From an uncultured Lachnospiraceae bacterium (GTDB taxonomy: Bacteria; Bacillota; Clostridia; Lachnospirales; Lachnospiraceae): 64,000 nt of DNA. A program made the position numbers and the translations under genes. Positions 24,447-34,908 of the stretch are shown here, in pieces. The stretch covers positions 1 to 64,000 of the forward strand of contig CADBEN010000009.1 in assembly GCA_902793685.1 (NCBI GenBank). Reading direction: 5' to 3'. The number at the start of each line of letters is the position of its first letter. The first letter of the stretch is position 1. Under the pieces are notes generated by a model that made no database searches, was not told the DNA's origin, and saw only the letters and a list, made by a program, of their open reading frames with translations.

Positions 24447-25886
24447 TTACTTCTTCACCCGGAAATTCATCTTTTCCACAGGCATGATCAGGCCGACGTG
24501 GTCGTCCATGTTCCAGAGGTACTCGTCGTCCACGATGAAATCCTGTTCCAGCTCCGTACGGATGACGTAGCTGTAGTGGTCGCCCTTGTAGATCAGGTTG
24601 CTGATGTAGCCGTCCACAAGACCTTCCTCGACGTGGTCGGTCATCTTGATGTCCTGAGGCTCGATGGCGGCGACGATCCTGGTGCGGACCGGATCGATGG
24701 GCTCGCCGTTGGCGTCGACGAGGGTTCCGTCCTCATTGCGGCGGCTGCCCTTGATGATCTTCGTCACACTGGTATCCAGCGGCTTCCCGTTGAATTCCAG
24801 CCGGAAGTTCTCATTGATGTCCACCGTGAAGTAGTTCGTGTGGTCCTCGGCGATCATGATGTGGATATTGTCCGGATCCACCTTCATGCCGACATAGTCT
24901 CCCACCTTCGCGGAATGTACGGACTGGATGACCATCTCGCTCTTTCCGGACTCCACGGTGATCTCGTAGTGCATCCCCTTGAAGATCACGGAGGTGACCG
25001 TGCCGCGGATAGTCCCGTCTGCCGGTGCCGTGATAATGACGTCCTCCGGGCGGACCACTGCCGTGATGTGGGTGCCCTCGGGGATGTCGTCCACGCACTC
25101 GAACTCGCCGCCGGCGAAGCGGGCCTTCAGCTTTCCGGTCATGATGCCGTTGAAGATGTTGCTCTCGCCGATGAAGTCCGCCACGAAAGCATTCTTCGGC
25201 TCGTTGTAGATCATCTCAGGCGTGCCGATCTGCTGGATCCTGCCTTCCGACATGACCACGATGGTGTCGGACATGGTCAGCGCTTCTTCCTGGTCATGGG
25301 TGACGTAGATGAAAGTGATGCCGAGACGATCGTGCATCTCCTTCAGCTCCAGCTGCATCTCCTTCCGCATCTTCAGATCCAGGGCGCCCAGCGGCTCGTC
25401 CAGAAGCAGGATCTCCGGCTCGTTGACCAGAGCGCGGGCAATGGCGATACGCTGCTGCTGTCCGCCGGACAGAGTACTGACGGAACGGCGCTCAAAGCCC
25501 TCCAGATCCACCAGCTCAAGGACGCGCTTCACCTTCTTCTGGATCACATCCTCCGCCATCTTTTTCTGGCGGAGACCGAAGGCGATGTTTTCATAGATGT
25601 TCATGTGGGGGAACAACGCGTAGCGCTGGAAGACCGTGTTGATGGGACGCTGGTACGGCGGCAGCGAGGCAATGTCCTTCCCGTTCAGAAGGATCTCCCC
25701 GGAGGTCGGCAGTTCAAAGCCGGCGATCATCCGGAGCGTCGTGGTCTTTCCGCAGCCGGAAGGCCCCAGGAACGTGACAAATTCTCCTTTGTTCACGTAA
25801 AGGTTGAAATCCGAGACTGCCGTAAAGCCGTTGTCATAGGTCTTCGTGATGTTCTTCAGTTCAATGATCTTTTCTTTTCCAGCCAT
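24447..25886 (-). CDS. potA: Polyamine ABC transporter ATP-binding protein, extended form
   Basis: A 479-residue ATPase driving polyamine uptake. Walker A is GPSGCGKTT (41-49), the signature is LSGGQQQRIAIARAL, Walker B is ILLLDEPLGALD. A TOBE domain follows. Classical PotA ends near 370; here about 100 more residues (380-479) seem to hold a second TOBE-like part, with RTRIVAAIEPQDIKMT and ISNLIYKGDHYSYVIRTE echoing ITAVVRPEDVIIT and VTSVIFKGMHYEITVES of the first. The ATG at 25886 was chosen because AGGAGGGG precedes it; the open frame upstream runs into the regulator gene in another frame. Confidence 0.93.
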   Translation of the reverse strand: MAGKEKIIELKNITKTYDNGFTAVSDFNLYVNKGEFVTFLGPSGCGKTTTLRMIAGFELPTSGEILLNGKDIASLPPYQRPINTVFQRYALFPHMNIYENIAFGLRQKKMAEDVIQKKVKRVLELVDLEGFERRSVSTLSGGQQQRIAIARALVNEPEILLLDEPLGALDLKMRKEMQLELKEMHDRLGITFIYVTHDQEEALTMSDTIVVMSEGRIQQIGTPEMIYNEPKNAFVADFIGESNIFNGIMTGKLKARFAGGEFECVDDIPEGTHITAVVRPEDVIITAPADGTIRGTVTSVIFKGMHYEITVESGKSEMVIQSVHSAKVGDYVGMKVDPDNIHIMIAEDHTNYFTVDINENFRLEFNGKPLDTSVTKIIKGSRRNEDGTLVDANGEPIDPVRTRIVAAIEPQDIKMTDHVEEGLVDGYISNLIYKGDHYSYVIRTELEQDFIVDDEYLWNMDDHVGLIMPVEKMNFRVKK

Positions 25887-25924
25887 TGCTGTTCCCCTCC
25901 TGTATAGAAAGCGGCCGCGGTTTG

Positions 25925-26482
25925 TCAGAACGACGGCGGCGTGCTCACCCAGACGAACTTTGCGGGCGATGCTGTCGTGTTTTCGATGTAATGATCCCTG
26001 TCTGCCTTGTAATAGAAGCTCTCTCCTGCCTTGACGATGTACTGCCGTTCTCCGAGATGGAGGCGGATCCTCCCGGAGAGCACAAAGCCGAACTCTTCTC
26101 CCTCGTGGGGCGTGTCGTCCTCCAGCCTGCAGTGGGGCTGGACCACGACCAGCAGCGGCTCCATCATGTTCTTCTGGGCCGTGGGAACGATCCACTGGAT
26201 ATGGTTCCCCTCATCGTCAAACTTCTCAAAAAACCCGTTCTCGGAGAAAACCACCTGTTCCGGCTCGTTCTCCGCGAAGAACTCCGATGGTGTGCTGCCC
26301 AGGCACTCGATCAGGTCCAGGAGCGTGATCACGGAAGGGGCCGCCAGTCCGTGCTCCAGCTGGGAGATATACCCCTTGGTCAGCTCCGTCCGGTCTGCCA
26401 GCTCCTGCTGTGTCAGACCCTTCTGGTTCCTGAGATCCCGGATCTTCTTTCCGATCTGTCTGTTGACGCTGTCTGTCTCCAT
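25925..26482 (-). CDS. XRE-cupin transcriptional regulator of the pot operon
   Basis: A 185-residue regulator with an N-terminal Cro/C1 helix-turn-helix (IGKKIRDLRNQKGLTQQELADRTELTKGYISQLEHG, about 10-45) and a C-terminal cupin barrel with HEGEEFGFVLSGRIRLHLG and AGESFYYKADRDHYIEN. This architecture is that of PuuR-type polyamine regulators. It is the first gene of the pot operon, 38 bases ahead of potA, behind a strong promoter, which suggests autoregulation in response to a polyamine bound in the cupin. The ATG at 26482 has AAGGAAAGGA upstream. Confidence 0.9.
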   Translation of the reverse strand: METDSVNRQIGKKIRDLRNQKGLTQQELADRTELTKGYISQLEHGLAAPSVITLLDLIECLGSTPSEFFAENEPEQVVFSENGFFEKFDDEGNHIQWIVPTAQKNMMEPLLVVVQPHCRLEDDTPHEGEEFGFVLSGRIRLHLGERQYIVKAGESFYYKADRDHYIENTTASPAKFVWVSTPPSF

Positions 26483-26619
26483 TATCCTTTCCTTCTTTTT
26501 CTCAGCGGCAGCTGTCCGCCCGGATGCGGCAGGCACTGTCAGATTTTGAATGGATCTGCGCCGGGATTTGCAATTCTAAACCTCTTATCATGAATTCCTA
26601 AACTCCGGCGCTGTTTTTG

Positions 26620-26647
26620 ATTATAGTATTATTAAACAAAATATCAA
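26620..26647 (-). promoter_or_regulatory. Promoter of the regulator-potABCD operon
   Basis: Minus-strand TTGATA (26642-26647) and TATAAT (26620-26625) are separated by 16 bases in an AT-rich pocket. The leader to the ATG at 26482 would be about 130 bases; I see no riboswitch in it. Confidence 0.6.
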
Positions 26648-26678
26648 GTATAATATTCATCCGCAAAACCCGCAGGAC

Positions 26679-26712
26679 AAAAAAAACTGCCGCATCAGCT
26701 TACTGATGCGGC
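26679..26712 (-). terminator. Rho-independent terminator of glpK
   Basis: On the minus strand GCCGCATCAG/CTGATGCGGC with loop TAAG is followed by AG and eight T residues. It lies 17 bases past the glpK stop. Confidence 0.9.
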
Positions 26713-26729
26713 AATCCGGTTCATAATTC

Positions 26730-28346
<1,617 letters not shown>

Positions 28347-28422
28347 TTAAACTGATTTCATTTTCCGGAACCGGAATGCTGAACCGATGCGTTCATTTCC
28401 CGGCTGCGGCGCGCTGTAAAGA

Positions 28423-30036
28423 TTACAGCTGCGGGCCTGCAGCGACCAGAGCCTTGCCTGCCTCGTTGCCCTCGTACTTGACGAAGTTCTTGATGAAGCG
28501 GCCAGCCAGATCCTTTGCCTTCTCTTCCCACTGAGCGGCATCTGCGTAGGTGTCGCGCGGGTCAAGGATCGCCGGATCAACGCCCGGAAGTTCGGTCGGG
28601 ACTTCAAGATTGAAGTACGGGATCACCTTGGTGGGAGCCTTCAGGACATCGCCGTTCAGGATCGCGTCGATGATGCCGCGGGTATCCTTGATGGAGATAC
28701 GCTTGCCGGTGCCGTTCCAGCCGGTGTTGACAAGGTATGCCTTCGCGCCGCTCTTCTCCATTCTCTTGACCAGCTCCTCGCCGTACTTGGTGGGATGCAG
28801 CTCCAGGAATGCCTGGCCGAAGCATGCTGAGAAGGTCGGGGTGGGCTCGGTGATGCCGCGCTCGGTTCCTGCAAGCTTTGCAGTGAAGCCGGACAGGAAG
28901 TAGTACTTGGTCTGCTCCGGGGTCAGGATGGAGACCGGCGGAAGGACGCCGAACGCATCTGCGGAAAGGAAGATAACGTTCTTTGCTGCCGGGCCTGCGG
29001 AGATCGGGCGGACCTTCTTGACGATGTTCTCGATGTGCTCGATCGGATAGGAGACACGGGTATTCTCGGTCACGCTCTTGTCAGCGAAATCGATCTTGCC
29101 GTTCTCATCCACGGTGACGTTCTCAAGCAGAGCGTCCTTGCGGATCGCGTTGTAGATATCCGGCTCGGAATCTTTGTCCAGGTTGATGACCTTTGCGTAG
29201 CAGCCGCCCTCGTAGTTGAAGACGCCCTCATCGTCCCAGCCGTGCTCGTCGTCGCCGATCAGCAGTCTCTTGGGATCGGTGGACAGGGTGGTCTTGCCGG
29301 TGCCGGACAGACCGAAGAAGATGGCGGTGTTCTCGCCCTTCATGTCGGTGTTGGCGGAGCAGTGCATGGAAGCAATGCCCTTCAGCGGCAGATAGTAGTT
29401 CATCATGGAGAACATGCCCTTCTTCATCTCGCCGCCGTACCAGGTGTTCAGGATGACCTGCTCACGGCTGGTGATGTTGAACATCGCGACGGTGTCAGAG
29501 TGAAGGCCCAGCTCCTTCCAGTTCTCGCACTTCGCCTTGGAAGCGTTGTAGACCACGAAATCCGGCTCGAAGGAAGCAAGCTCTTCCTCGGTGGGCTGGA
29601 TGAACATGTTCTTTACGAAATGTGCCTGCCATGCGACTTCCATGATGAAACGGATCGCCATGCGGGTGTCCTTGTTGGCGCCGCAGAAAGCATCCATGAC
29701 GTAAAGCTTCTTGCCGGACAGCTGCTTCACAGCCTGCGCCTTGCAGGAATCCCATGCTTCCTGGGATGCCACGTGGTTGTCGTTCGGATATTCCTCGGAA
29801 TTCCACCAGACGGTGTCCTTGGAGTTCTCGTCCATGACGATGAACTTATCCTTGGGGGAACGTCCGGTGAAGATACCGGTCATAACATTGACCGCGCCAA
29901 GCTCGGTCATCTGGCCCTTTTCGTAGCCTTCCAGAGCCGGGTTCATCTCCTCTTCATAGAAGAAATCAAAAGACGGGTTGTGGATGATCTCAACCGCACC
30001 GGTGATACCATACTTGGTTAAATCAATTGCAGCCAT
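28423..30036 (-). CDS. pckA: Phosphoenolpyruvate carboxykinase (ATP)
   Basis: A 537-residue enzyme that interconverts oxaloacetate and PEP with ATP. Key parts are visible: [11 protein letters not shown] near residue 57, the kinase-1 P-loop [15 protein letters not shown] near 245, the metal/kinase-2 [22 protein letters not shown], and the C-terminal [14 protein letters not shown] region with [17 protein letters not shown]. In anaerobic gut Firmicutes it often runs toward oxaloacetate, saving ATP in succinate formation. GAGG lies upstream of the ATG and a promoter at 30094-30122. Confidence 0.96.
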   Translation of the reverse strand: MAAIDLTKYGITGAVEIIHNPSFDFFYEEEMNPALEGYEKGQMTELGAVNVMTGIFTGRSPKDKFIVMDENSKDTVWWNSEEYPNDNHVASQEAWDSCKAQAVKQLSGKKLYVMDAFCGANKDTRMAIRFIMEVAWQAHFVKNMFIQPTEEELASFEPDFVVYNASKAKCENWKELGLHSDTVAMFNITSREQVILNTWYGGEMKKGMFSMMNYYLPLKGIASMHCSANTDMKGENTAIFFGLSGTGKTTLSTDPKRLLIGDDEHGWDDEGVFNYEGGCYAKVINLDKDSEPDIYNAIRKDALLENVTVDENGKIDFADKSVTENTRVSYPIEHIENIVKKVRPISAGPAAKNVIFLSADAFGVLPPVSILTPEQTKYYFLSGFTAKLAGTERGITEPTPTFSACFGQAFLELHPTKYGEELVKRMEKSGAKAYLVNTGWNGTGKRISIKDTRGIIDAILNGDVLKAPTKVIPYFNLEVPTELPGVDPAILDPRDTYADAAQWEEKAKDLAGRFIKNFVKYEGNEAGKALVAAGPQL

Positions 30037-30093
30037 ATCGATTACCTCTTTTTTATTCTTTATTTTTGGGGGTTGACAGGTTCACTCGACCAA

Positions 30094-30122
30094 ATTGTAC
30101 ACGATATTCCCTGAAAAATCAA
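30094..30122 (-). promoter_or_regulatory. pckA: Promoter of pckA
   Basis: Minus-strand TTGATT (30117-30122) and TACAAT (30094-30099) are 17 bases apart, giving a leader of about 50 bases. Confidence 0.5.
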
Positions 30123-30125
30123 CGA

Positions 30126-30147
30126 GACCGGGGGGCTGAAGCCCCGG
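30126..30147 (-). terminator. Weak terminator-like hairpin after the phosphoglucomutase gene
   Basis: On the minus strand ACCGGGGC and its GCCCC-CCGGT partner form a GC stem; five T residues follow only about ten bases later. It overlaps the upstream edge of the pckA promoter. Confidence 0.4.
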
Positions 30148-30201
30148 TATTCAAAGATTCCATGAAAGTAATAGAAGCGTCTTATACTTACAGGTTTTTC
30201 A

Positions 30202-31896
30202 TCACTCCACCGCGCTGACCCGGGCCAGCACATCGTCCCGGATCTCCCCGTTGACCTTCGCTGCCTCCTCCCGGCTGTCAGCTTTCGAGTAGAAATAGAA
30301 CTTGATCTTCGGCTCTGTCCCGGAGGGCCGCACGGCGAACCAGCTGCCGTTCTCCAGGAAGAAACGCAGCACATTGGAGGGCGGGATATCTTCGTACCCC
30401 TCCCGGTAGTCGATCACCTTTACGACCTTAAGACCGGCGGCCTCCTTTGGCAGATCCGCCCGGAGACTTGCCATCATGCGGCCGATGCGGGCCGCCCCGT
30501 CCAGCCCCTTCAGGACCAAGTTCGGTTCATCTTCCGCGGCATAGCCGTAGGTCTCATACAGTCCGTCCAGCACCTGCCTGAGGGTCAGCCCCCGCTTCCG
30601 GTAATAGGCTGCCGCCTCCGCGACGATCATGCCGGCACTGATGCCGTCCTTGTCCCGGATCTCCGGGCAGACCGCGTAGCCGACAGATTCTTCATATCCG
30701 AGCAGATAGGTGTATCCGTTCTTCTGCAGGAACGGGATCCTTCCGCAGATGTTCTTGAAGCCGGTCAGCGCCTCGAACATCTTCACTCCGTAGTGCGCCG
30801 CGATCTCCGAAGACAGGCTGCCCGTAACGATGGACTTTACCATCGCTCCCTTCTCCGGGAGCGTACCTGCCGCGCGGCGTCCTTCCAGAAGGTAGTTCAC
30901 GATGAGATACCCGGTCTGGTTCCCGTTAAGCGGCACGTAAGTCCCGTCCTCTTCCAGGATCTCGATGGCAAAGCGGTCCGCGTCCGGATCCGTTGCCATG
31001 AGAAGCTCCGCCCCGGCCTTCCGTCCGAACTCTTCGGACATCCGGAAGGCGGCGGGGGATTCCGGGTTGGGATATCCTACCGTGGTGAAGTCCGGGTCCG
31101 GATCTGTCTGCTCCGGGACCATGTGGAAGTTCGTAAAGCCGCGCTCCTCCATCATTGTCCGGAAGGGAATGGCGCCGGCTCCGTTCAGCGGGGTGTAGAC
31201 AATGGGAACCGTGAGATCCAGTTCTTCCCCGGAATGGACTGCGGCGGACAGGACCTCCTCCAGGTACATCCGGTCGTACTCCGGTCCCAGGACCGTGATC
31301 CTGCCGTTCTTTACGCCTTCCTCAAAGCTGCCCCGGCGGATTCCCCGAAAGAAATCCACGGCGTTGATATGGGCCTCCATGGTGTCCGCCACCTTCGAGG
31401 AGACCTGACATCCGTCCTCCCAGTAAGCCTTGAAGCCGTTGTACTCCTTCGGATTATGGGATGCAGTGATGTTGATGCCGGAGACCGTGCCGAGCTTCCG
31501 GATCATATACGCCAGCTCCGGTGTGGGCCGCATGTCCGGGAAGGTATAGACCCGGATCCCTGCCCCCGCAAGGATCTCTGCGGCAAGCCCGGAAAACTCT
31601 TTGGAACCATGCCGCGGGTCGTGGGCGATGACCACGCCCTTCTCCATGGCCTCAGGTCCCTCCTCGCAGATGAGATTCGCGATCCCCTGAGCCGCGCGGC
31701 CCACGGTGTAGCGGTTCATGCAGCTGGTCCCGGCGCCGAGGATCCCCCGGAGCCCGGCGGTGCCGAATGCGATGTCCTTCATAAAACGCTCCCGGATCAG
31801 GGCATCGTCCCCCTGCATTTCCTCAAGTTCCCGGTGCAGCGGATCCTCCTCCGGGACAGATTTCAGCCACAAAGCATATTTTTCCAGGTAATCCAC
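30202..31896 (-). CDS. Alpha-phosphoglucomutase/phosphomannomutase
   Basis: A 564-residue phosphohexomutase of the long PgcA/PGM2-like type. The phospho-serine is Ser146 in TASHNP, the metal loop is DPDADR (303-308), the sugar loop follows in GYEESVGY, and the phosphate-binding RPSGTEPKIKFY is near the C-terminus. It would convert the glucose-1-phosphate released by cellobiose phosphorylase (43393-45828) to glucose-6-phosphate, although the genes are 11 kb apart. It ends 165 bases before pckA starts and follows the alpha/beta hydrolase gene by 25 bases, so those two may be cotranscribed. Confidence 0.93.
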   Translation of the reverse strand: MDYLEKYALWLKSVPEEDPLHRELEEMQGDDALIRERFMKDIAFGTAGLRGILGAGTSCMNRYTVGRAAQGIANLICEEGPEAMEKGVVIAHDPRHGSKEFSGLAAEILAGAGIRVYTFPDMRPTPELAYMIRKLGTVSGINITASHNPKEYNGFKAYWEDGCQVSSKVADTMEAHINAVDFFRGIRRGSFEEGVKNGRITVLGPEYDRMYLEEVLSAAVHSGEELDLTVPIVYTPLNGAGAIPFRTMMEERGFTNFHMVPEQTDPDPDFTTVGYPNPESPAAFRMSEEFGRKAGAELLMATDPDADRFAIEILEEDGTYVPLNGNQTGYLIVNYLLEGRRAAGTLPEKGAMVKSIVTGSLSSEIAAHYGVKMFEALTGFKNICGRIPFLQKNGYTYLLGYEESVGYAVCPEIRDKDGISAGMIVAEAAAYYRKRGLTLRQVLDGLYETYGYAAEDEPNLVLKGLDGAARIGRMMASLRADLPKEAAGLKVVKVIDYREGYEDIPPSNVLRFFLENGSWFAVRPSGTEPKIKFYFYSKADSREEAAKVNGEIRDDVLARVSAVE

Positions 31897-31921
31897 AGCG
31901 CCTCCCTCTTTTTGAATCTAT

Positions 31922-32746
31922 TTATCTGCCTGCAAGCACGTCCAGGACTTCCCGCGTAAACTGGTGCGGACGGTCATTGACCATCATATGGGTGCAGTTC
32001 GGGAAATCCACCGCCTGATAGGGCGTGCGAACATGCTCACGGTACCAGTCCGCCAGTTCCGGGGAGAACAGGGAACCCGGGACGGCATAGAAATAAAACA
32101 CCGGGACCGAGATCTTCTCAATGGTATCCCGGAAGTCTCCCGTCTTCATGGAATATGACAGGGATTTGAGGACATCCTCATTGCAGGTATCCAGGATCTT
32201 CCGGAGAGGCCTGCTCAGGAGGAACTTCGGGATCCTGGAAAGCTTCGGGACCGCGCCGATCACAAAGGCGGTGTACAGGTCGCAGAACTCCACCCATGCG
32301 TCCCGGTCCATATCTTCCTGCGTATATTTCCCCTGGAACAGCCCCAGCTGCCACTCATCGTCATTCATCTGCTTGGGCGTCATATCGCAGAGCACCACCT
32401 GCCGCAGGGCGCCGCAGCCGTAGGTGTCCATGTATTTCATAGCTGTCGCCGCTCCCATGGACCAGCCCAGAAGGGTGATGTTTTGCAGACCGAGCCCGCA
32501 GATCAGCTCATTCAGGTCACTTGCCAGGGTATCCAGCGTCACATTATCTTTGCAGGCATCCTTGCTTTTTCCGTGTCCCCGGTGGTCGTAGGTGATGACT
32601 CTCGCCTTTTTGCTGATGGCAGGCACCACCGGTGCAAAGACCTCATGGGAACTGGACCAGCCGTGAAGCATCACGATCGTCTGATCTCCCTTTTCCGTAT
32701 CCTCATAATACAGCTGTTCCCCGTTGCTCAAAGTAAAATAACTCAT
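31922..32746 (-). CDS. Alpha/beta-hydrolase family protein
   Basis: A 274-residue cytoplasmic alpha/beta hydrolase. The oxyanion region is MLHGWSSSHEVF, an early HRGHGKS follows, and the nucleophile elbow GWSMG has its serine near residue 92. A late aspartate/histidine pair is in the last third, with the histidine in NCTHMMVND. It resembles small esterases and haloperoxidase-like hydrolases. The ATG at 32746 was chosen because GGAGG lies 9 bases upstream. Substrate unknown. Confidence 0.82.
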   Translation of the reverse strand: MSYFTLSNGEQLYYEDTEKGDQTIVMLHGWSSSHEVFAPVVPAISKKARVITYDHRGHGKSKDACKDNVTLDTLASDLNELICGLGLQNITLLGWSMGAATAMKYMDTYGCGALRQVVLCDMTPKQMNDDEWQLGLFQGKYTQEDMDRDAWVEFCDLYTAFVIGAVPKLSRIPKFLLSRPLRKILDTCNEDVLKSLSYSMKTGDFRDTIEKISVPVFYFYAVPGSLFSPELADWYREHVRTPYQAVDFPNCTHMMVNDRPHQFTREVLDVLAGR

Positions 32747-32945
32747 ATCATGCCTCCGTTGTTCTGATTTCCTTATCATATCACAGGGGCGCCCGGCACA
32801 TCAATTTCCGCGCAGATCTGTCTGAATTCTATACAAGTTTTATCTCAGCCCAGGATAAAGACAGAGTCCGGCACCGCGCGGCCTTCCGCCGCCTGCAGTA
32901 CAGGACCCTGTCTTACGTCTTTCGATGATATTGTCGTTTCTCCGT

Positions 32946-32972
32946 CTCAGCAGGGAGTCTGTCCCGCTGAGG
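32946..32972. promoter_or_regulatory. Hairpin directly after the zinc-ribbon gene
   Basis: CTCAGC-A-GGGA and TCCCGCTGAG pair around GTCTG, adjoining the stop codon at 32973. There is no T-run on either strand, so it is a stem of uncertain role. It resembles, but does not match, the TCTCAGTGGG hairpin family. Confidence 0.4.
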
Positions 32973-33659
32973 TCATCTGAGATACTGGGAAATAATGCGG
33001 GCGATCTCCTCGGCCGCTTCATTGGTCTTAAAGCCCCGTTCGGCGGGGACAAAGGAAAATGCCTTGCCGTCTTTCTGGGTGATCACCACGGAAGCAAGCA
33101 TTCCTGCGTACTTTCCCTTGGTCACGCTGGCAAGATCCCGGTAATAATAGACATCCGTAGGATTCTTTTTGGCCCCGCCCCAGGAAACCAGGCCTCCGAC
33201 GATCGGCCCCAGCATATAGCCGCGCTGGTCTCCGTACTTTTTATGGAACTCCAGATGATCGTCAAAAATCTGCAGCTGTCCCTGGCCGGTAATAGGGCCG
33301 ACTGCGCCCTTCCCGTTATACCGGGTCATTTTGCCCGCATCCTTCACCAGGGCTCCGACCGCCATGGGGCCGTTGAAGGCCTGCGGGTAAGGCTGCTGGT
33401 AACCCTGCTGCGGATAAGGCTGCTGGTAGCCCTGCTGCGGGTAGGGCTGCTGGGGATAGCCCTGCTGATATCCCTGCTGGGGATAGCCCTGCTGATACCC
33501 CTGCTGCGGGTAAGGCTGCTGATAGCTCTGCTGCTGACTGTAATTCTGCTGCGGTGCCTGCCGGGTCTGGGCCGCGCTTTCGGGAATGATCTTTGCGCCG
33601 CACTGGGAACAGAATCTGCTGTCATCCGGGAGCTGCGCGCCGCACTGTGTACAGAACAT
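32973..33659 (-). CDS. Zinc-ribbon protein with QQGYP repeats and a PH-like domain
   Basis: A 228-residue protein in three parts. Residues 1-23 form a zinc ribbon with two CxxC pairs (MFCTQCGAQ and FCSQCGAK). Residues about 35-95 are a tandem low-complexity region built on YPQQGYQQ, with no charged residues. Residues 97-228 form a beta-rich domain (GQGQLQIFDDHLEFHKKYGD...VVITQKDGKAFSFVP, ending in an amphipathic helix), like bacterial PH/GRAM-type domains. No membrane segment is present. It follows the anchored protein upstream by 24 bases, so both are likely in one operon. Function unknown; the repeat may drive self-association. Confidence 0.78.
   Translation of the reverse strand: MFCTQCGAQLPDDSRFCSQCGAKIIPESAAQTRQAPQQNYSQQQSYQQPYPQQGYQQGYPQQGYQQGYPQQPYPQQGYQQPYPQQGYQQPYPQAFNGPMAVGALVKDAGKMTRYNGKGAVGPITGQGQLQIFDDHLEFHKKYGDQRGYMLGPIVGGLVSWGGAKKNPTDVYYYRDLASVTKGKYAGMLASVVITQKDGKAFSFVPAERGFKTNEAAEEIARIISQYLR
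33376..33530 (-). repeat. Tandem repeat coding for YPQQGYQQ units
   Basis: The stretch repeats units of 15 to 24 bases built from CTGCTGGTA, CCCTGCTG and GGGTAGGGC-like blocks on the plus strand. Near-identical copies make it prone to copy-number change by slippage or recombination. Confidence 0.75.
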
Positions 33660-33683
33660 GTTTATTCTCTCCTTTCGGGTATC

Positions 33684-34643
33684 TTACTTCGTCCATTCGA
33701 ACGGGAAGGACGCAAGCAGCTTCGTTCCGTCCGCATCGTAAATATCACAGGTCCCTGTGACTCTGGTAACCGGGAAGAAGACCTTCTTTTCCTTCATCAA
33801 AGCGTCATCGACCTTCTTCAGTTCTTCGAAATCCGTATATGCATAGATGACACCGATGGTTCCGGGCTGGAAGGTACCTTCCGCAGACGTCTCATAGGGA
33901 AGATCGTTCAGGACAAAGTCCCGCATTACGACGCGCCTGGTTTCGGGGGACTGGTTCTCCACATGGAAATTGACGCCGTAAGCGATGGAGGTCCCCATCT
34001 CCCGGAAGCCTTCGGATCCGACGACGACGCCCTGTGCCTTTCCGATCTCCTTCGCGGATCGCTTGTAGGCCGGCGGATCCCCCTTTCCGGCTTTCGAGGT
34101 CTCCAGTTTCAGGATCCCCGAACGGTCCGTCACTGTACCCGCCGCCGCGTCCACGGTTTCCAGCTCCAGCGCGATCTCTCCGAAGGTCACGATCTGCATG
34201 TCGTCACAGCTGTAATAATCCAGGATGATCTCGCCTTTTGCCGTCTCTCCGGGCGCGGCCTTGATTCTGAATTCCTTCCTCTGCTGTACGGCGCCTCCGT
34301 TGACCGCCATGGACAGGCAGCGGAGTCCGATTTCCCGGTCTGACTGATTGGTCACCGAGAGCTGCAGGGCAGACCCGAGATCCGTCTCTGCCTCATCAAG
34401 CTTCAGCGCTTCCACCTTGACTGATCCGTTGTCCCAGATGGTCTGCTTTTTGATCTTCGCTCCTCCGAACCTCTCCGTTCTTCCGCTGCCGGGCTCCGGT
34501 CTGAACAGAAGAAACACCGCTGCGGCAAGTGCCGCGATCAGCCCGAGGAAAATGAAGATCACTATCGGCGGGCCATCCTTCCGCTTTGGCCGGCTTCCGC
34601 CGGGGGGCGCATACTGGTTTCCGCCCGGGTAATAATCAGCCAT
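33684..34643 (-). CDS. Membrane-anchored protein with two beta-sandwich modules
   Basis: A 319-residue protein. A Pro/Gly/Tyr-rich cytosolic start is followed by one transmembrane segment, IVIFIFLGLIAALAAAVFLLF (about 27-47). The outside part seems to repeat: residues 85-180 (ALQLSVTNQSDREIGLRCLSM) and 215-315 (YGVNFHVENQSPETRRVVMRDFVLN) both show the strand pattern of DUF4352/FxLYD-like sandwiches. AGGAG precedes the ATG at 34643. It lies 24 bases ahead of the zinc-ribbon gene. I do not recognise the family; an envelope sensing or scaffold role is a guess. Confidence 0.7.
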   Translation of the reverse strand: MADYYPGGNQYAPPGGSRPKRKDGPPIVIFIFLGLIAALAAAVFLLFRPEPGSGRTERFGGAKIKKQTIWDNGSVKVEALKLDEAETDLGSALQLSVTNQSDREIGLRCLSMAVNGGAVQQRKEFRIKAAPGETAKGEIILDYYSCDDMQIVTFGEIALELETVDAAAGTVTDRSGILKLETSKAGKGDPPAYKRSAKEIGKAQGVVVGSEGFREMGTSIAYGVNFHVENQSPETRRVVMRDFVLNDLPYETSAEGTFQPGTIGVIYAYTDFEELKKVDDALMKEKKVFFPVTRVTGTCDIYDADGTKLLASFPFEWTK

Positions 34644-34861
34644 ATCCGATCTCCTTTCAGTCATTTTTTCCGTCCGGGATCCGCACCGGATCCGGGGTCC
34701 CTGCGCCGTGATCCGCACCGGATCCCGGTCTTAATTTTTATCATAGTAAGGCGCTGACAGGAAAAACAATGGTGACTGTCTTTTGTCCATGACACTTTCT
34801 GACACGTTTTCAGGCATATGTTCCTCCAGGCACCACCGGCATCTGCATGATTTTTGCCGTT
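34644..34861. other. Intergenic stretch, no gene seen
   Basis: About 220 bases between the nucleotidase terminator and the anchored-protein gene. GGATCCGCACCGGATCC-like blocks near 34677-34725 repeat the words ATCCGCACCGGATCC twice. No convincing promoter pair could be assigned. Confidence 0.4.
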
Positions 34862-34898
34862 AAAAAAACTGCAGCCTCCCGAAAGGGAAACTGCAGTT
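34862..34898 (-). terminator. Rho-independent terminator of the 5'-nucleotidase gene
   Basis: On the minus strand AACTGCAG and CTGCAGTT close a stem over TTCCC-TTTC-GGGA, followed by seven T residues. It starts 11 bases past the stop. Confidence 0.88.
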
Positions 34899-34908
34899 CT
34901 GTGATCGG

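Noticed and set aside
23745..25907. 720-codon plus-strand frame across potB and potA
   Set aside because: Composition is shadow-like (Asp, His, Arg, Val rich) and both minus-strand genes have complete family motifs.
33376..33530. CRISPR-like spaced repeats
   Set aside because: Units are contiguous, in frame and encode YPQQGYQQ inside a gene; there are no unique spacers and no cas genes.
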